From Chitinophaga fulva (GTDB lineage: Bacteria; Bacteroidota; Bacteroidia; Chitinophagales; Chitinophagaceae), in the NCBI RefSeq assembly GCF_012927205.1, contig NZ_JABBGC010000002.1:558001-622000 (forward strand): a DNA stretch of 64,000 bases, in the 5' to 3' direction. The notes beneath the pieces are model-generated. The model was not told the origin of the DNA. It searched no databases and was given only the letters and a program-made list of their open reading frames with translations. Of this stretch, positions 35,168 through 44,500 are shown in pieces. Each line of letters begins with the position of its first letter. Position 1 is the first letter of the stretch. The translations under genes were made by a program, and so were the position numbers.

Positions 35168-36263
35168 ATGACAGCAGAGCAACTTAAAGCTATGAGGGAC
35201 CGTCTTTATGTCCTGGGAGGTTTTCTTTAACGTCCCTGACCGAATAGCTAAAATCGAAAATGACAAACAACTGAGCCTGGCCCCCGGTTTCTGGGATGAC
35301 AACGCCAGAGCTACCTCTATCCTGAAGGAAATCAAGGTAAACAAATATTGGGTTGACCTCTACGATAACGTACAGACTTCTATCGAAGACAGCAGCGTGC
35401 TCAATGATTTCTTTAGAGAAGGAGAGGCTACGGAAGAAGAGGTGGCGCAGGCTTACGGCACTGCGTTGACCGCTTTGGAAGACCTCGAATTCAAATCCAC
35501 CCTGAACCAGCCGGAAGATGAGATGCCGGCTGTATTAACCATTAACTCCGGCGCTGGCGGCACGGAAAGCCAGGACTGGGCTGAAATGCTGCTTCGCATG
35601 TACCGCATGTATGGTGAAAAGCAGGGATGGAAAGTATCAGAAATTGACACGCAGTACGGAGATGGTGCCGGTATCAAATCCGCAACCCTGGAGTTCGACG
35701 GCGATTTCGCCTACGGGCACCTGAAAGCGGAAAGCGGTGTACACCGCCTGGTACGTATTTCTCCCTTCGATTCGAACGCCCGCAGGCATACCTCTTTTGC
35801 TTCCGTATATGTGTACCCGTTAGTGAACGACACGATTGAAATCGCTGTCAATCCTGCCGACCTGGAATGGGAATTCTATCGTTCCGGTGGTAAAGGCGGA
35901 CAGAACGTAAACAAGGTGGAAACAGCCGTGCGCCTGAAACACGTCCCTTCCGGCATTATCATCGAATGCCAGCAGGCACGTACACAGGGTGAGAACCGCG
36001 AGAAAGCGCTCACCATGTTGAAATCACGCCTGTACGAAGAGGAACTCAGGAAACGCGAAGAGCTGAAAAACGCCGCTAATGCGAATAAGCGTAAAATCGA
36101 ATGGGGCTCCCAGATACGGTCTTATGTGTTCCATCCTTACAAAATGATCAAGGACCACCGTACCGACTATGAAGTAGGTAACGTAGGCCCTGTGATGGAT
36201 GGTGAGCTGAACGGATTTATCAAGGCTTACCTGATGATGCAGAAGGAAGAGGACAATAATTGA
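35168..36263 (+). CDS. prfB: Peptide chain release factor 2, with programmed +1 frameshift
   Basis: RF2 ends translation at UAA and UGA. The gene is in two frames: codons 35168-35227 encode 20 residues ending LYVLGGFL, then a TAA at 35228-35230; skipping T 35228 gives AAC and the main frame to 36263, for about 364 residues. The site reads GGGAGG (35215-35220), four bases, CTT, TAA, C, the known prfB layout. The joined N-terminus aligns with E. coli RF2 (LRGYL then DYD... against LGGFL then NVP...). Later motifs are SPFDSNARRHTS (stop-codon recognition) and SGGKGGQNVNK with the catalytic GGQ. The in-frame stop is TAA rather than the usual TGA. Nothing else starts the main frame credibly; the ATG at 35208 would lack the first helix. 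Confidence 0.93.
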
Positions 36264-36365
36264 TAATTATAGGTAAATAATTAATAGGTTTCTGCTGCAA
36301 ATTTGACCGTAAATTTGCAGCGGAAACTTTTTTTGTTAATAGATATACCAACAAAATCTGAGGAA

Positions 36366-37997
36366 ATGAATACAGGATATTTTCAATACGCAGCACCTGC
36401 TAATGAGCCCGTGTTGAGTTATGCACCCGGTTCCCCGGAAAGAGCTGCGCTGAAGAAACAATTGGCAGCATTTAAAGCTGAAGAGGCAGATATTCCGATG
36501 TATATCGGTGGTAAAGAAGTTCGTACCGGTAAAACGGTAGACCTGCGCCCGCCGCATGAAATCAAGCACAAGTTGGGTCATTTTCACCAGGGCGACGCTT
36601 CCCACGTAAAAGCAGCCATCACTGCCGCACTGGAAGCACGGGAGAAATGGGCAAACATGGATTGGGAAACACGTGCCGGTATCTTCCTGCGCGCTGCCGA
36701 CCTGCTGGCTACCAAATACCGTTTCCATATCAACGCGGCCACTATGCTGGGCCAGAGTAAAAATCCCTACCAGGCAGAGATCGACAGCGCCTGCGAACTG
36801 ATCGACTTTCTCCGCTACAACGTACACTTCCTGAGCGAAATATACCGCCAACAACCAGTAAGCGCCCCGCTGACCCACAACCGCGTGGAATACCGTCCGC
36901 TCGAAGGTTTCGTACTGGCTGTTACGCCTTTCAACTTCAGCGCTATCGCCGGTAACCTGCCTACCTCTGCTGCCATGTGCGGTAACGTAGTGGTATGGAA
37001 ACCAGCTAACACACAGGTGTTCGCAGCCAGCGTATTCATGAAAGTCATGATCGAAGCTGGTCTGCCTGAAGGTGTTATCAACCTCGTATACGCTGGCGGT
37101 CCGCTGATCGGCGATATCTGCTTCGCTGACCCTCACTTCGCCGGCATCCACTTCACCGGTTCCACCGGCGTGTTCCAGACCATGTGGAAGACCATCGGTG
37201 AAAACATCCACAAATACAAAACTTATCCGCGTATCGTAGGTGAAACCGGTGGTAAAGACTTCGTCCTGATACATAAATCAGCCGATGTCGACATCGCTGT
37301 GACCGCACTCGCCCGCGGCGCCTTTGAATACCAGGGCCAGAAATGTTCTGCCGCCTCCCGCGCATACATACCAAACAATCTTGCTGACCAGATAAAATCC
37401 AAACTGGTTGCTGAACTGAAAACCATGAAAATGGGCACCACAGAAGATTTCAGCAACTTCATCAATGCGGTGATTGATGAGCGCTCTTTCGATAAGATCG
37501 CTACCTACATCGACAACGCGAAAAATGATCCTAAAGCTAAGATCATTGCCGGCGGCAACTACAACAAAACCGAAGGTTACTTCATCGAGCCTACCGTCAT
37601 CGAAACCACCGATCCTAACTACGTGACCATGCGCGAAGAAATCTTCGGCCCCGTATTAACGATCCACGTATACGATGGGGAGAAATTTGAAGACATCCTC
37701 CACACGGTAGATAGCACCTCCGAATACGCGCTCACCGGCGCTATCATCGCACAGGACCGTTACGCAGTGGAACTGGCCACCAGGAAACTGGTGAACAGCG
37801 CAGGTAACTTCTACATCAACGACAAACCTACCGGTGCGGTGGTTGGCCAGCAGCCTTTCGGCGGCTCCCGTGCTTCCGGTACCAACGACAAAGCCGGTTC
37901 CATGCTGAACCTGTACCGTTGGTTAAGTGCCAGAAGCATCAAAGAAACTTTCGTTCCGGCTACCGACTACCGGTACCCGTTCCTGAAAGAAGCATAA
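36366..37997 (+). CDS. pruA: L-glutamate gamma-semialdehyde dehydrogenase
   Basis: A 543-residue NAD-dependent enzyme, the second step of proline breakdown, which oxidises glutamate semialdehyde (from P5C) to glutamate. Start at ATG 36366, after GAGGAA. It shows aldehyde-dehydrogenase signatures: VLAVTPFNFSAIAGNLPTSA, the Glu region VGETGGKDFVLI, the catalytic Cys in FEYQGQKCSAASRAY, and EEIFGPVLTIHVY. The pattern and length match the eukaryote-like P5C dehydrogenase. The proline dehydrogenase partner is not in the window. A strong terminator follows. Confidence 0.96.
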   Translation: MNTGYFQYAAPANEPVLSYAPGSPERAALKKQLAAFKAEEADIPMYIGGKEVRTGKTVDLRPPHEIKHKLGHFHQGDASHVKAAITAALEAREKWANMDWETRAGIFLRAADLLATKYRFHINAATMLGQSKNPYQAEIDSACELIDFLRYNVHFLSEIYRQQPVSAPLTHNRVEYRPLEGFVLAVTPFNFSAIAGNLPTSAAMCGNVVVWKPANTQVFAASVFMKVMIEAGLPEGVINLVYAGGPLIGDICFADPHFAGIHFTGSTGVFQTMWKTIGENIHKYKTYPRIVGETGGKDFVLIHKSADVDIAVTALARGAFEYQGQKCSAASRAYIPNNLADQIKSKLVAELKTMKMGTTEDFSNFINAVIDERSFDKIATYIDNAKNDPKAKIIAGGNYNKTEGYFIEPTVIETTDPNYVTMREEIFGPVLTIHVYDGEKFEDILHTVDSTSEYALTGAIIAQDRYAVELATRKLVNSAGNFYINDKPTGAVVGQQPFGGSRASGTNDKAGSMLNLYRWLSARSIKETFVPATDYRYPFLKEA

Positions 37998-38021
37998 GAA
38001 CATCAAATGTTCATGATATAA

Positions 38022-38053
38022 AAAAGGCGATGAATATTTATTCATCGCCTTTT
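38022..38053 (+). terminator. Terminator of pruA
   Basis: AAAAGGCGATGAA (38022-38034) and TTCATCGCCTTTT (38041-38053) form a 13-base-pair stem over a 6-base loop, with T residues at the 3' end. Confidence 0.85.
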
Positions 38054-38085
38054 ACTTATTTTGTAACTGAAACTAATGACAAGAC

Positions 38086-38475
38086 ATGGAGACAGGAAAC
38101 GAAGCAGCCAACACCATCGTACAACAGTATTTCTCTGAAAGGCATAAACAGTGGCGGGTAGCCGATCTGGAGCAGCGACTGATTGCCGGCGGCTGTGCTC
38201 CGCAAGACGCGGCCTTGCAGGCGAGCGTAGCGTATGACGCTTATTTCAGTCGGCAGCTGAGGAAAAAAGGCATCAAGGTGCTGGTACTTCTCGGATTGGC
38301 AACAGTTTTCCTGATAAGAATATTACTGATGGCGAACAAACTGGGTAATGTGGCCCAGCTGTCCGTTTTTCTGGCCCTCACCGCTGCTACGCTGGTAGAC
38401 GGCCTGATCGAAGGCATAAAGTTGTTCCAGTTGAAAGAAGAGATTTCTTCGTTTAAGGACCTGCGCAGGCTTTGA
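38086..38475 (+). CDS. Small membrane protein of unknown function
   Basis: A 129-residue protein. The first 60 residues look helical and soluble (TIVQQYFSERHKQWRVADLE, then LIAGGCAPQDAALQASVAYD), followed by two membrane helices (VLVLLGLATVFLIRILLMA and LSVFLALTAATLVDGLIEGI) and a short charged tail. I do not recognise the family. The N-terminal part resembles helical adaptor-like regions before membrane anchors. It ends 4 bases before the convergent peroxiredoxin gene. Confidence 0.75.
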   Translation: METGNEAANTIVQQYFSERHKQWRVADLEQRLIAGGCAPQDAALQASVAYDAYFSRQLRKKGIKVLVLLGLATVFLIRILLMANKLGNVAQLSVFLALTAATLVDGLIEGIKLFQLKEEISSFKDLRRL

Positions 38476-38479
38476 TAGC

Positions 38480-38995
38480 TTACATCTTCTTCAACGCTTC
38501 CAGTGATTCCGTGACATGTTTTTCCCCGTCGCGGAGGCTGTTGAATTCATGTACCACGATTCCGTTTTTATCTACTACGTAAGTCACACGCCCGGGAATG
38601 ACGAATGTTTTAGGCACGCCAAACAGTTTGCGCACCTCATTCTTCGGATCGCTGAGTAAGGTGAAGGGGAGATTGTGATGGGTAGCAAAGCTTCTGTGAG
38701 AGGCTACATTATCGGAACTGATACCGATCACCATAGCTCCGTAGTGTTGAAAATCCTTATAGGAGTCCCGGAAAGAACAAGCTTCTTTGGTACATACGCT
38801 GGTTTCATCTTTCGGATAGAAGTAGATGACAAGCGGCTGTTTGCCTAGCACGGTGCTAACGTCGAAGGTTTTTCCGTTTTGGTCCTGCAGACTGAAGACC
38901 GGTATCTTGTCTCCAACTTTGATTTGTCCCTGTGAAGATGTACCCCAGAATTGAAGTAAAGCGGCCATAGCAATGATTAACTTGAGTGTTTTCAT
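38480..38995 (-). CDS. Secreted peroxiredoxin, Bcp/PrxQ type
   Basis: About 171 residues; start at ATG 38995 (an earlier ATG at 39013 adds six residues) with a signal peptide (LKLIIAMAALLQFWGTSSQG). The thioredoxin-fold peroxidase has Cys68 and Cys73 in TSVCTKEACSFRD, the atypical two-Cys arrangement of Bcp, and ends with the family's YVVDKNGIVVHEFNS. It should reduce peroxides in the periplasm using a thioredoxin-like donor. Bcp is usually cytoplasmic, so an exported version is a small variation. Confidence 0.9.
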   Translation of the reverse strand: MKTLKLIIAMAALLQFWGTSSQGQIKVGDKIPVFSLQDQNGKTFDVSTVLGKQPLVIYFYPKDETSVCTKEACSFRDSYKDFQHYGAMVIGISSDNVASHRSFATHHNLPFTLLSDPKNEVRKLFGVPKTFVIPGRVTYVVDKNGIVVHEFNSLRDGEKHVTESLEALKKM

Positions 38996-39066
38996 ACCAA
39001 CGGTTTGGTACAACTAAAGTACGACAGATAGTGGGAAATTAGTGCAACTAATTTCCCACTGTTTCT

Positions 39067-39708
39067 TTAGAAGTGAAAGTTGATACCAAATGACACATTA
39101 TTGAGTCCAAAATTCTTAAACAATCCTACGTTTGTATCGGTACTTTTGGTGCCGGTACCTTCTACTTTGTCCTTTTTGGTGTTCGCAGAGAAAGCGCTGC
39201 CCAGGTTGGCAGTAAGCGAAAACGAAGGGGTCACATGGAACAACAGGCCCGGTACAACCGACAGTGAATAGGTGGAAATGTTTCTTTCGTTGTAGTAGTT
39301 GCCGCCGGACATAAAGCCGTCGGTTTTCACAAAGGCTGCCATGAGAAGGCCATCGGTATACACCGACAGGTACTTGCCCCATATGGGTTGTTCATAGCGT
39401 ACAAACGGCCCGACTCCCCAATTGCGGCCCTTTCTTTCAGGCTCGTCAGCTGGCTTGCTGCCCTGGTTGCCGTAAAAGCCCTGGATACCGATAGCCCAAC
39501 GCTCCCTGAAATAATAGCCGTACGCGGGGGAGAAGTCGAAATAAGTGTTGGAAGAGTTGCTGACGCTGCCGTTGCCTCGCTCACTCTCATACTTCTGGTT
39601 GTAGACATTAAAGCCGGCACTGATAAAATTTTTCTTTTGTTGGGCGAACAACTGGTTGCAGCTGAGGAAGGCCGCGACTGCCAGTACAGTAATAGTAGTT
39701 TTTTTCAT
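39067..39708 (-). CDS. Outer-membrane beta-barrel protein
   Basis: A 213-residue porin-like protein with a signal peptide (MKKTTITVLAVAAFLSCNQLFAQ). It consists of alternating aromatic/polar strands (FISAGFNVYNQKYESERG, FDFSPAYGYYFRERWAIGI, WGVGPFVRYEQPIWGKYLSV), and ends with a C-terminal aromatic (SFGINFHF), the mark of outer-membrane barrels. It resembles the OMP_b-brl family of eight-strand barrels. No enzymatic motif is visible; function unknown. Confidence 0.82.
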   Translation of the reverse strand: MKKTTITVLAVAAFLSCNQLFAQQKKNFISAGFNVYNQKYESERGNGSVSNSSNTYFDFSPAYGYYFRERWAIGIQGFYGNQGSKPADEPERKGRNWGVGPFVRYEQPIWGKYLSVYTDGLLMAAFVKTDGFMSGGNYYNERNISTYSLSVVPGLLFHVTPSFSLTANLGSAFSANTKKDKVEGTGTKSTDTNVGLFKNFGLNNVSFGINFHF

Positions 39709-39836
39709 AAAATGGCGGATGTTAAATAAAGATTTGTTGCTATTTAATCGAAATATTCCACCCCGAAAAACGAAAGATGACGATATTTATCCAGCTACTT
39801 TATGATATTCATCTTTTTATGTGTGCCATTAATCCG

Positions 39837-39844
39837 TATTTTTG
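39837..39844 (+). promoter_or_regulatory. -7 promoter element of pyrR
   Basis: TATTTTTG matches TAnnTTTG, 20 bases before the TTG start. Expected leader of about 16 bases, too short for a PyrR attenuator hairpin. Confidence 0.45.
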
Positions 39845-39864
39845 GCACCTAAAAGCGTATTGTT

Positions 39865-40395
39865 TTGAAAACCATACTAAACGGTAAGCAGCTGGCTATT
39901 ACGATAGACAGACTTTGCCATCAGCTGATCGAGAATCATTTACAGTTTGAAAACACGGTACTGATAGGGTTGCAGCCACGCGGCATCTACCTGGGGGACA
40001 GGATTTATGAAACGTTGAAGAAGCTGTTGCCCGGCACCGCTATCCATTACGGCAAACTGGATATTACCTTTTACAGGGACGATTATAACAAGGGCAAAAC
40101 TTTACATGTGCCCAGCGAAACCAACATTAATTTCTCCATAGAAAATAAAAAGGTGGTGCTGATAGACGACGTGTTGTATACAGGCCGGACCATCCGTTCG
40201 GCACTGGATGCGATGCTCGACTTCGGCCGGCCGGCTTCGGTGGAACTTTTGGCGTTAATAGACCGCCGGTTCAGCCGTCAGCTGCCCATTCAGCCCGATT
40301 ATACCGGGCGCACCATCGATGCTCTTATTTCTCAGAAAGTAAGGGTATTATGGGAACAAAGAGATGGGAAAGATGAAGTTATTCTGGTTGACTAA
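39865..40395 (+). CDS. pyrR: PyrR, uracil phosphoribosyltransferase / pyr regulator
   Basis: A 176-residue PRTase starting at TTG. The PRPP motif VVLIDDVLYTGRTIRSALDA is exact, and LIGLQPRGIYLGDRI and YGKLDITFYRDDY are the PyrR hallmarks. In Bacillus PyrR binds pyr mRNA leaders and also makes UMP from uracil. Here the leader before pyrR and the 50-base gap before pyrB contain no attenuator that I can see, so the enzyme role, or regulation of a distant gene, is more likely. It is followed by pyrB. Confidence 0.93.
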   Translation: MKTILNGKQLAITIDRLCHQLIENHLQFENTVLIGLQPRGIYLGDRIYETLKKLLPGTAIHYGKLDITFYRDDYNKGKTLHVPSETNINFSIENKKVVLIDDVLYTGRTIRSALDAMLDFGRPASVELLALIDRRFSRQLPIQPDYTGRTIDALISQKVRVLWEQRDGKDEVILVD

Positions 40396-40430
40396 TACAA
40401 ACCGGATTTTTCAATTCAGATTTCACCCTT

Positions 40431-40438
40431 TATATTTG
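40431..40438 (+). promoter_or_regulatory. -7 promoter element just before pyrB
   Basis: TATATTTG lies seven bases before the pyrB ATG (40446). Transcription should start within about four bases of the ATG, giving a nearly leaderless message. It would let pyrB be transcribed separately from pyrR. Confidence 0.5.
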
Positions 40439-40445
40439 CACATTA

Positions 40446-41381
40446 ATGTCACTTTCTGTAAAACACTTACTCGGAATTCGCGATCTGCAGCGCCAGGATA
40501 TAGAACTTATTTTTCAAACAGCCGACCAGTTTAAGGAGGTTTTACAAAGGCCGATTAAAAAAGTTCCCACGCTGCGCGATACTACCATCGTCAATTTATT
40601 TTTTGAGAACTCAACCCGTACCCGCATTTCTTTTGAACTGGCGGAAAAGAGGCTGGGCGCAGATACCATCAATTTCTCTGCTTCCGGTTCTTCCGTGTCA
40701 AAAGGGGAGACGCTGATCGATACGGTCAATAACATCCTGTCCATGAAAGTGGATGTGGTGGTGATGCGTCACTCCGCCAGCGGGGCGCCGCATTTCCTGT
40801 CGCGCCATATTCAGGTGCCCATCCTGAATGCTGGTGACGGTATCAACGAACATCCTACGCAGGCGCTGCTCGATGCTTTCTCTATCCGGGAAAAACTCGG
40901 CACCCTGGAAGGTAAAAAAGTAGCCATCTGTGGTGATATCATGCACTCCCGTGTGGCACTCTCCAATATCTACTGCCTGAAAAAGCTCGGTGCTGAAGTA
41001 ACGGTGGTTGGTCCGCCCACACTCATTCCTAAACATATGGCAGCCGCCCTCGGCGTTAATGTGAGCTACAATATCCGCGAGGCCCTTCAATGGTGCGATG
41101 TGGCCAATGTGCTCCGTATTCAGCTGGAAAGACAGAACACGCCGCTGTTCTCTTCCCTCCGTGAATATTCGCTGGCTTACGGCGTCAATCGCCAACTACT
41201 GGACAGCCTCAACAAGGAAATCCTGATCATGCACCCCGGACCTATCAACCGTGGCGTGGAACTGGATTCTGATGTGGCAGATTCCGGCCAGTCCATCATC
41301 CTGGACCAGGTGGAAAATGGTGTGGCAGTGAGAATGGCCGCCCTGTACCTGTTGGCAGGTAAGAAACAAGAACTGGTATAA
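40446..41381 (+). CDS. pyrB: Aspartate carbamoyltransferase, catalytic subunit
   Basis: A 311-residue enzyme, the first committed step of pyrimidine synthesis: carbamoyl phosphate plus aspartate gives carbamoyl aspartate. Signatures: FENSTRTRISFELAEKRLGA (carbamoyl-phosphate loop), FSASGSSVSKGETL (with the Ser/Lys of the 80s loop), NAGDGINEHPTQALLDAFS and MHPGPINRGVELD. The size is that of the free catalytic subunit; no pyrI is next to it. It is ended by a very strong terminator. Confidence 0.97.
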   Translation: MSLSVKHLLGIRDLQRQDIELIFQTADQFKEVLQRPIKKVPTLRDTTIVNLFFENSTRTRISFELAEKRLGADTINFSASGSSVSKGETLIDTVNNILSMKVDVVVMRHSASGAPHFLSRHIQVPILNAGDGINEHPTQALLDAFSIREKLGTLEGKKVAICGDIMHSRVALSNIYCLKKLGAEVTVVGPPTLIPKHMAAALGVNVSYNIREALQWCDVANVLRIQLERQNTPLFSSLREYSLAYGVNRQLLDSLNKEILIMHPGPINRGVELDSDVADSGQSIILDQVENGVAVRMAALYLLAGKKQELV

Positions 41382-41391
41382 CATAACTATA

Positions 41392-41447
41392 TTGACTGAA
41401 AATAAACGGGCCGCCTCAAATGAGGCGGCCCGTTTATTTTCAGTCAA
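41392..41447. terminator. Very long bidirectional terminator after pyrB
   Basis: A perfect 27-base-pair inverted repeat (41392-41418 and 41421-41447, core GGGCCGCCTCA / TGAGGCGGCCC) with a 2-base centre. A/T runs at both ends give a T run in either direction. It separates pyrB from the convergent SusC gene. Confidence 0.88.
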
Positions 41448-41506
41448 CTGATCTCCGTCAATCTCCGTTAATCAGCGCAATCAGTAATAATCATGGTCAT
41501 TACAGT

Positions 41507-44500
41507 TTAGAAAGAAGCATTCAACCCAATCGTGTACGACCTGAAAAACGGATAGGCGTTACCGATATAACCACCAGCCTGTTCGGGGTCATAGTAGCGG
41601 ACCTTCATCTTCGTGCTTTCCCAGAGGTCCTGGCCAGAGAAGTAAAGGCGGAGGTTTTTAACAGGGATACGTTTTAACCACGCAGCGGGCAGGTTGTAGC
41701 CCAGCTGCAGGTTCTTCAGACGAATGTAGGCGCCGTTCATCACCCAGTGGCTGGAAGGAACGGTATTCTGTTCATCGTGCAGATAGAGGCGTGGGAACAG
41801 TGCGTTAGGACGGTCCGGTGTCCAGTAGTCCTGGTTGATGTCCCACGGTTGCTGCCAGCCATTGGTGAAGGGAATATTATAGCGGGGATCAGGCATTACC
41901 TTACGGTTGCTGACACCCTGGAAGAAAATTGAGAACTCCAGGCCTTTCCAGGAGAAGCCCGCATCAATGCCATAGGCCAGCTGTGGATCGGTGCTGCCCA
42001 GGTACACGAGGTCGCGGTTGTCAATCTGATGGTCACCATTGACATCGCGGTATTTGATATCGCCGGGACCAGTATTGGCGCTTTGGAAAGCGTGTTGTTG
42101 TACTTCTGTCTTTGTCTGAAAATAACCATCGGAGATATAGCCAAACAACGATGCGTAAGGATATCCGGCGATGCCTACATTCCAGCCGGCTTGTGGTGTT
42201 ACGCCCTCGTTGCGCAATACTTTTGTCTGATTGTTGAACAGGTTGGCGTTGAGGTACCAGGTGAAAGGCCCGTGGCTGGTTCGCCAGCCGGCATTCAGTT
42301 CCCAGCCCCATGATCTCATTTCCCCGGTATTGAAGCGCAGCGGCCATGCGCCGGCGGTAGAAGGCAGTTGTACCGGTATGCGCATGTCGCGGTTATGTTT
42401 CACAAAATAGTCGGCGGAGAGCGTCAGTCTGCCGCGGAACAAGGTGGCGTCCCAGCCGTAGTTGTAAGTGGAAATATTTTCCCAGCCTGAGGCTTGCGGG
42501 ATCGGATTTTTGTAGACAAACGGAGAGAACGGATTGTTATATCCGAAAGTGAAAGTGCTGAGCCTTTCATCGTTGTCGATACTGTTCCAGCTGTTGACAT
42601 TACCCAGTCTGCCCCATGACCAGCGCAGTTTGAATTCATTGAAAAAATGGAACACACGGTAAAACCATTCTTCATTATTCAGCCGCCATCCGGCAGAAAA
42701 AGAAGGGAAGGCCTGCCATTGCTCCATCGCCGGAAAAGCGCTGCTGCGTTGCGACAGGCGGCCGCCAATCAAATTGGCTTCGAGCAAATAGCGGTTGTCA
42801 TAGTTATAATTGATCTTACCAAACAACGACATCAGTGTACCGTTGGTAAACTGGGTCATGGAGTATTGTGGGGCACCATTAAAATAATAGCTGTTGACAT
42901 TGTTCGGCGAAAGGTCGTAGGAAGCTGCGGTATTTTGATCGGTGTTATACGTTTCCTGCGTATAGCCGCCAAGTATATGAATGTTGTGTTTATTGGCTTT
43001 GGTATCATAGTCAGCCAGCAGCTGGAGATTGCCTCCTTTGCCCTGTAGTTTGCTTTTTTGCAGCAGGCTGTGTTCCTGCACGGTTTCTACAGGAGAGAGC
43101 TTGTTCCATAATTGGATACTGTTGCGGCCGAGGTTATCATGCAGGGTATGTTGCTGTGGGCTGTACACGAGCCTGAGGGAAAGGCCTTTGGCCAGAAGGC
43201 TGTCGGCCCGCAGGGTAAAGACAGCATCGATATAATTATTCTTTTCTTCGCGGGTTCCGCCATCGTGCAATAGGGCGTAGATGGGCGCTGCGCCAAAGGC
43301 ATAATGTTGTGTGCCCGGCACAAAAACAGGAACATTGCCCGGTCCTCTGTAAAGTCCTGCCAGCAAGCCTTGTGGCCCTTCCGCAGGCTGCGAAGGGGAC
43401 AACGTGTTGGTCTGTGCGTATGACAGCCGCGTTTCGAGACTGATATGTTTGCTGAAACGATTGTTGATGTTAAAGCGCGCGTTTACACGGTGTGTTCTGT
43501 CAGGCCCTTCTACAAATAACCCCTGCCGGCCGAAGTAACCGAAGGAGGCGGAGAACTGGTTCAGGGAGTCGCCCCCTTTAATAGAGAGATTATAGTTCTG
43601 TACGCCGGTTTTCTTTTTGGAAAGCAGCGACAGCTGGTCAAAGTTATAGTAGTAGCGGTAGTATCCTGGTTTCGTGTAGTCGTCTGCGTAATAGTTGCCT
43701 TTTTGCATCAGGTCTATTTCTCCCTGTTGCCATGGAGCGATGCCACCAGCATTGACGGTAGCTTCGTTTTCCATACGGGCCTGTTGGGCAGAAGGTAGCC
43801 GGTGTGGTATGCGGATGGGTGTTTCGAAACCTGCCAGGGTATTAAAATCGATCGCCAGTTTGCCGGGTTTACCCGTGCGGGTGGTGACCAATACTACACC
43901 GCCAGCTCCACGAGCGCCGTAGATGGAGGCGGCGGAAGCGTCTTTGAGGATGGAGACAGATTCGATGTCGTCAGGATTGAGCACGGCAAGGGAGCCTGGC
44001 ACGCCGTCTATGATAACGGGTGTGTTGTTGTTGCCGGAGTTGACGCCGCGCACCTGTATATTAAAGCCTTCTTTGCCAGGTTGTCCGTTGCTGCGGGTGA
44101 CCACGAGGCCGGTGGCGGTGCCTTGCAGGGCGGCCATCACATTGGGTACGGGCCTGCTTTTGAGCCGGGCCCCGTCTATCTGGGCAATGGCGCCGGTGAT
44201 GTTAGCGCGTTTCTGCAGGCCGTATCCGAGTACGACCAGCTCGTTGAGCTTTTTCAGGTCGGGCTGCAGGGTCACGGAGAAATTGTGCCGGTCGCGGACG
44301 GCGATTTCCTTGGTTTCAAAGCCTATCAGCGATATAGTGAGCACGGCTTGCCCGGAGGCGAGGTCCAGTTTGAAATTGCCGTTTTCACTGGTGGCAGCAC
44401 CATTGGAGGTGCCTTGTTCCCGCAGGGATACGCCGCTGAGGGGTACCAGTCCGTCGGTAACAGTACCCGTTACCTGCCACCGGTTATTGTTGGCCGGCCG

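Noticed and set aside
39709..39864. PyrR-binding attenuator in front of pyrR
   Set aside because: No terminator/antiterminator pair could be found, and the promoter element leaves too short a leader.
41392..41447. Perfect 27-base-pair palindrome as possible recombination or attachment site
   Set aside because: It lies between two convergent genes with A/T ends and reads best as a bidirectional terminator; no integrase is near.
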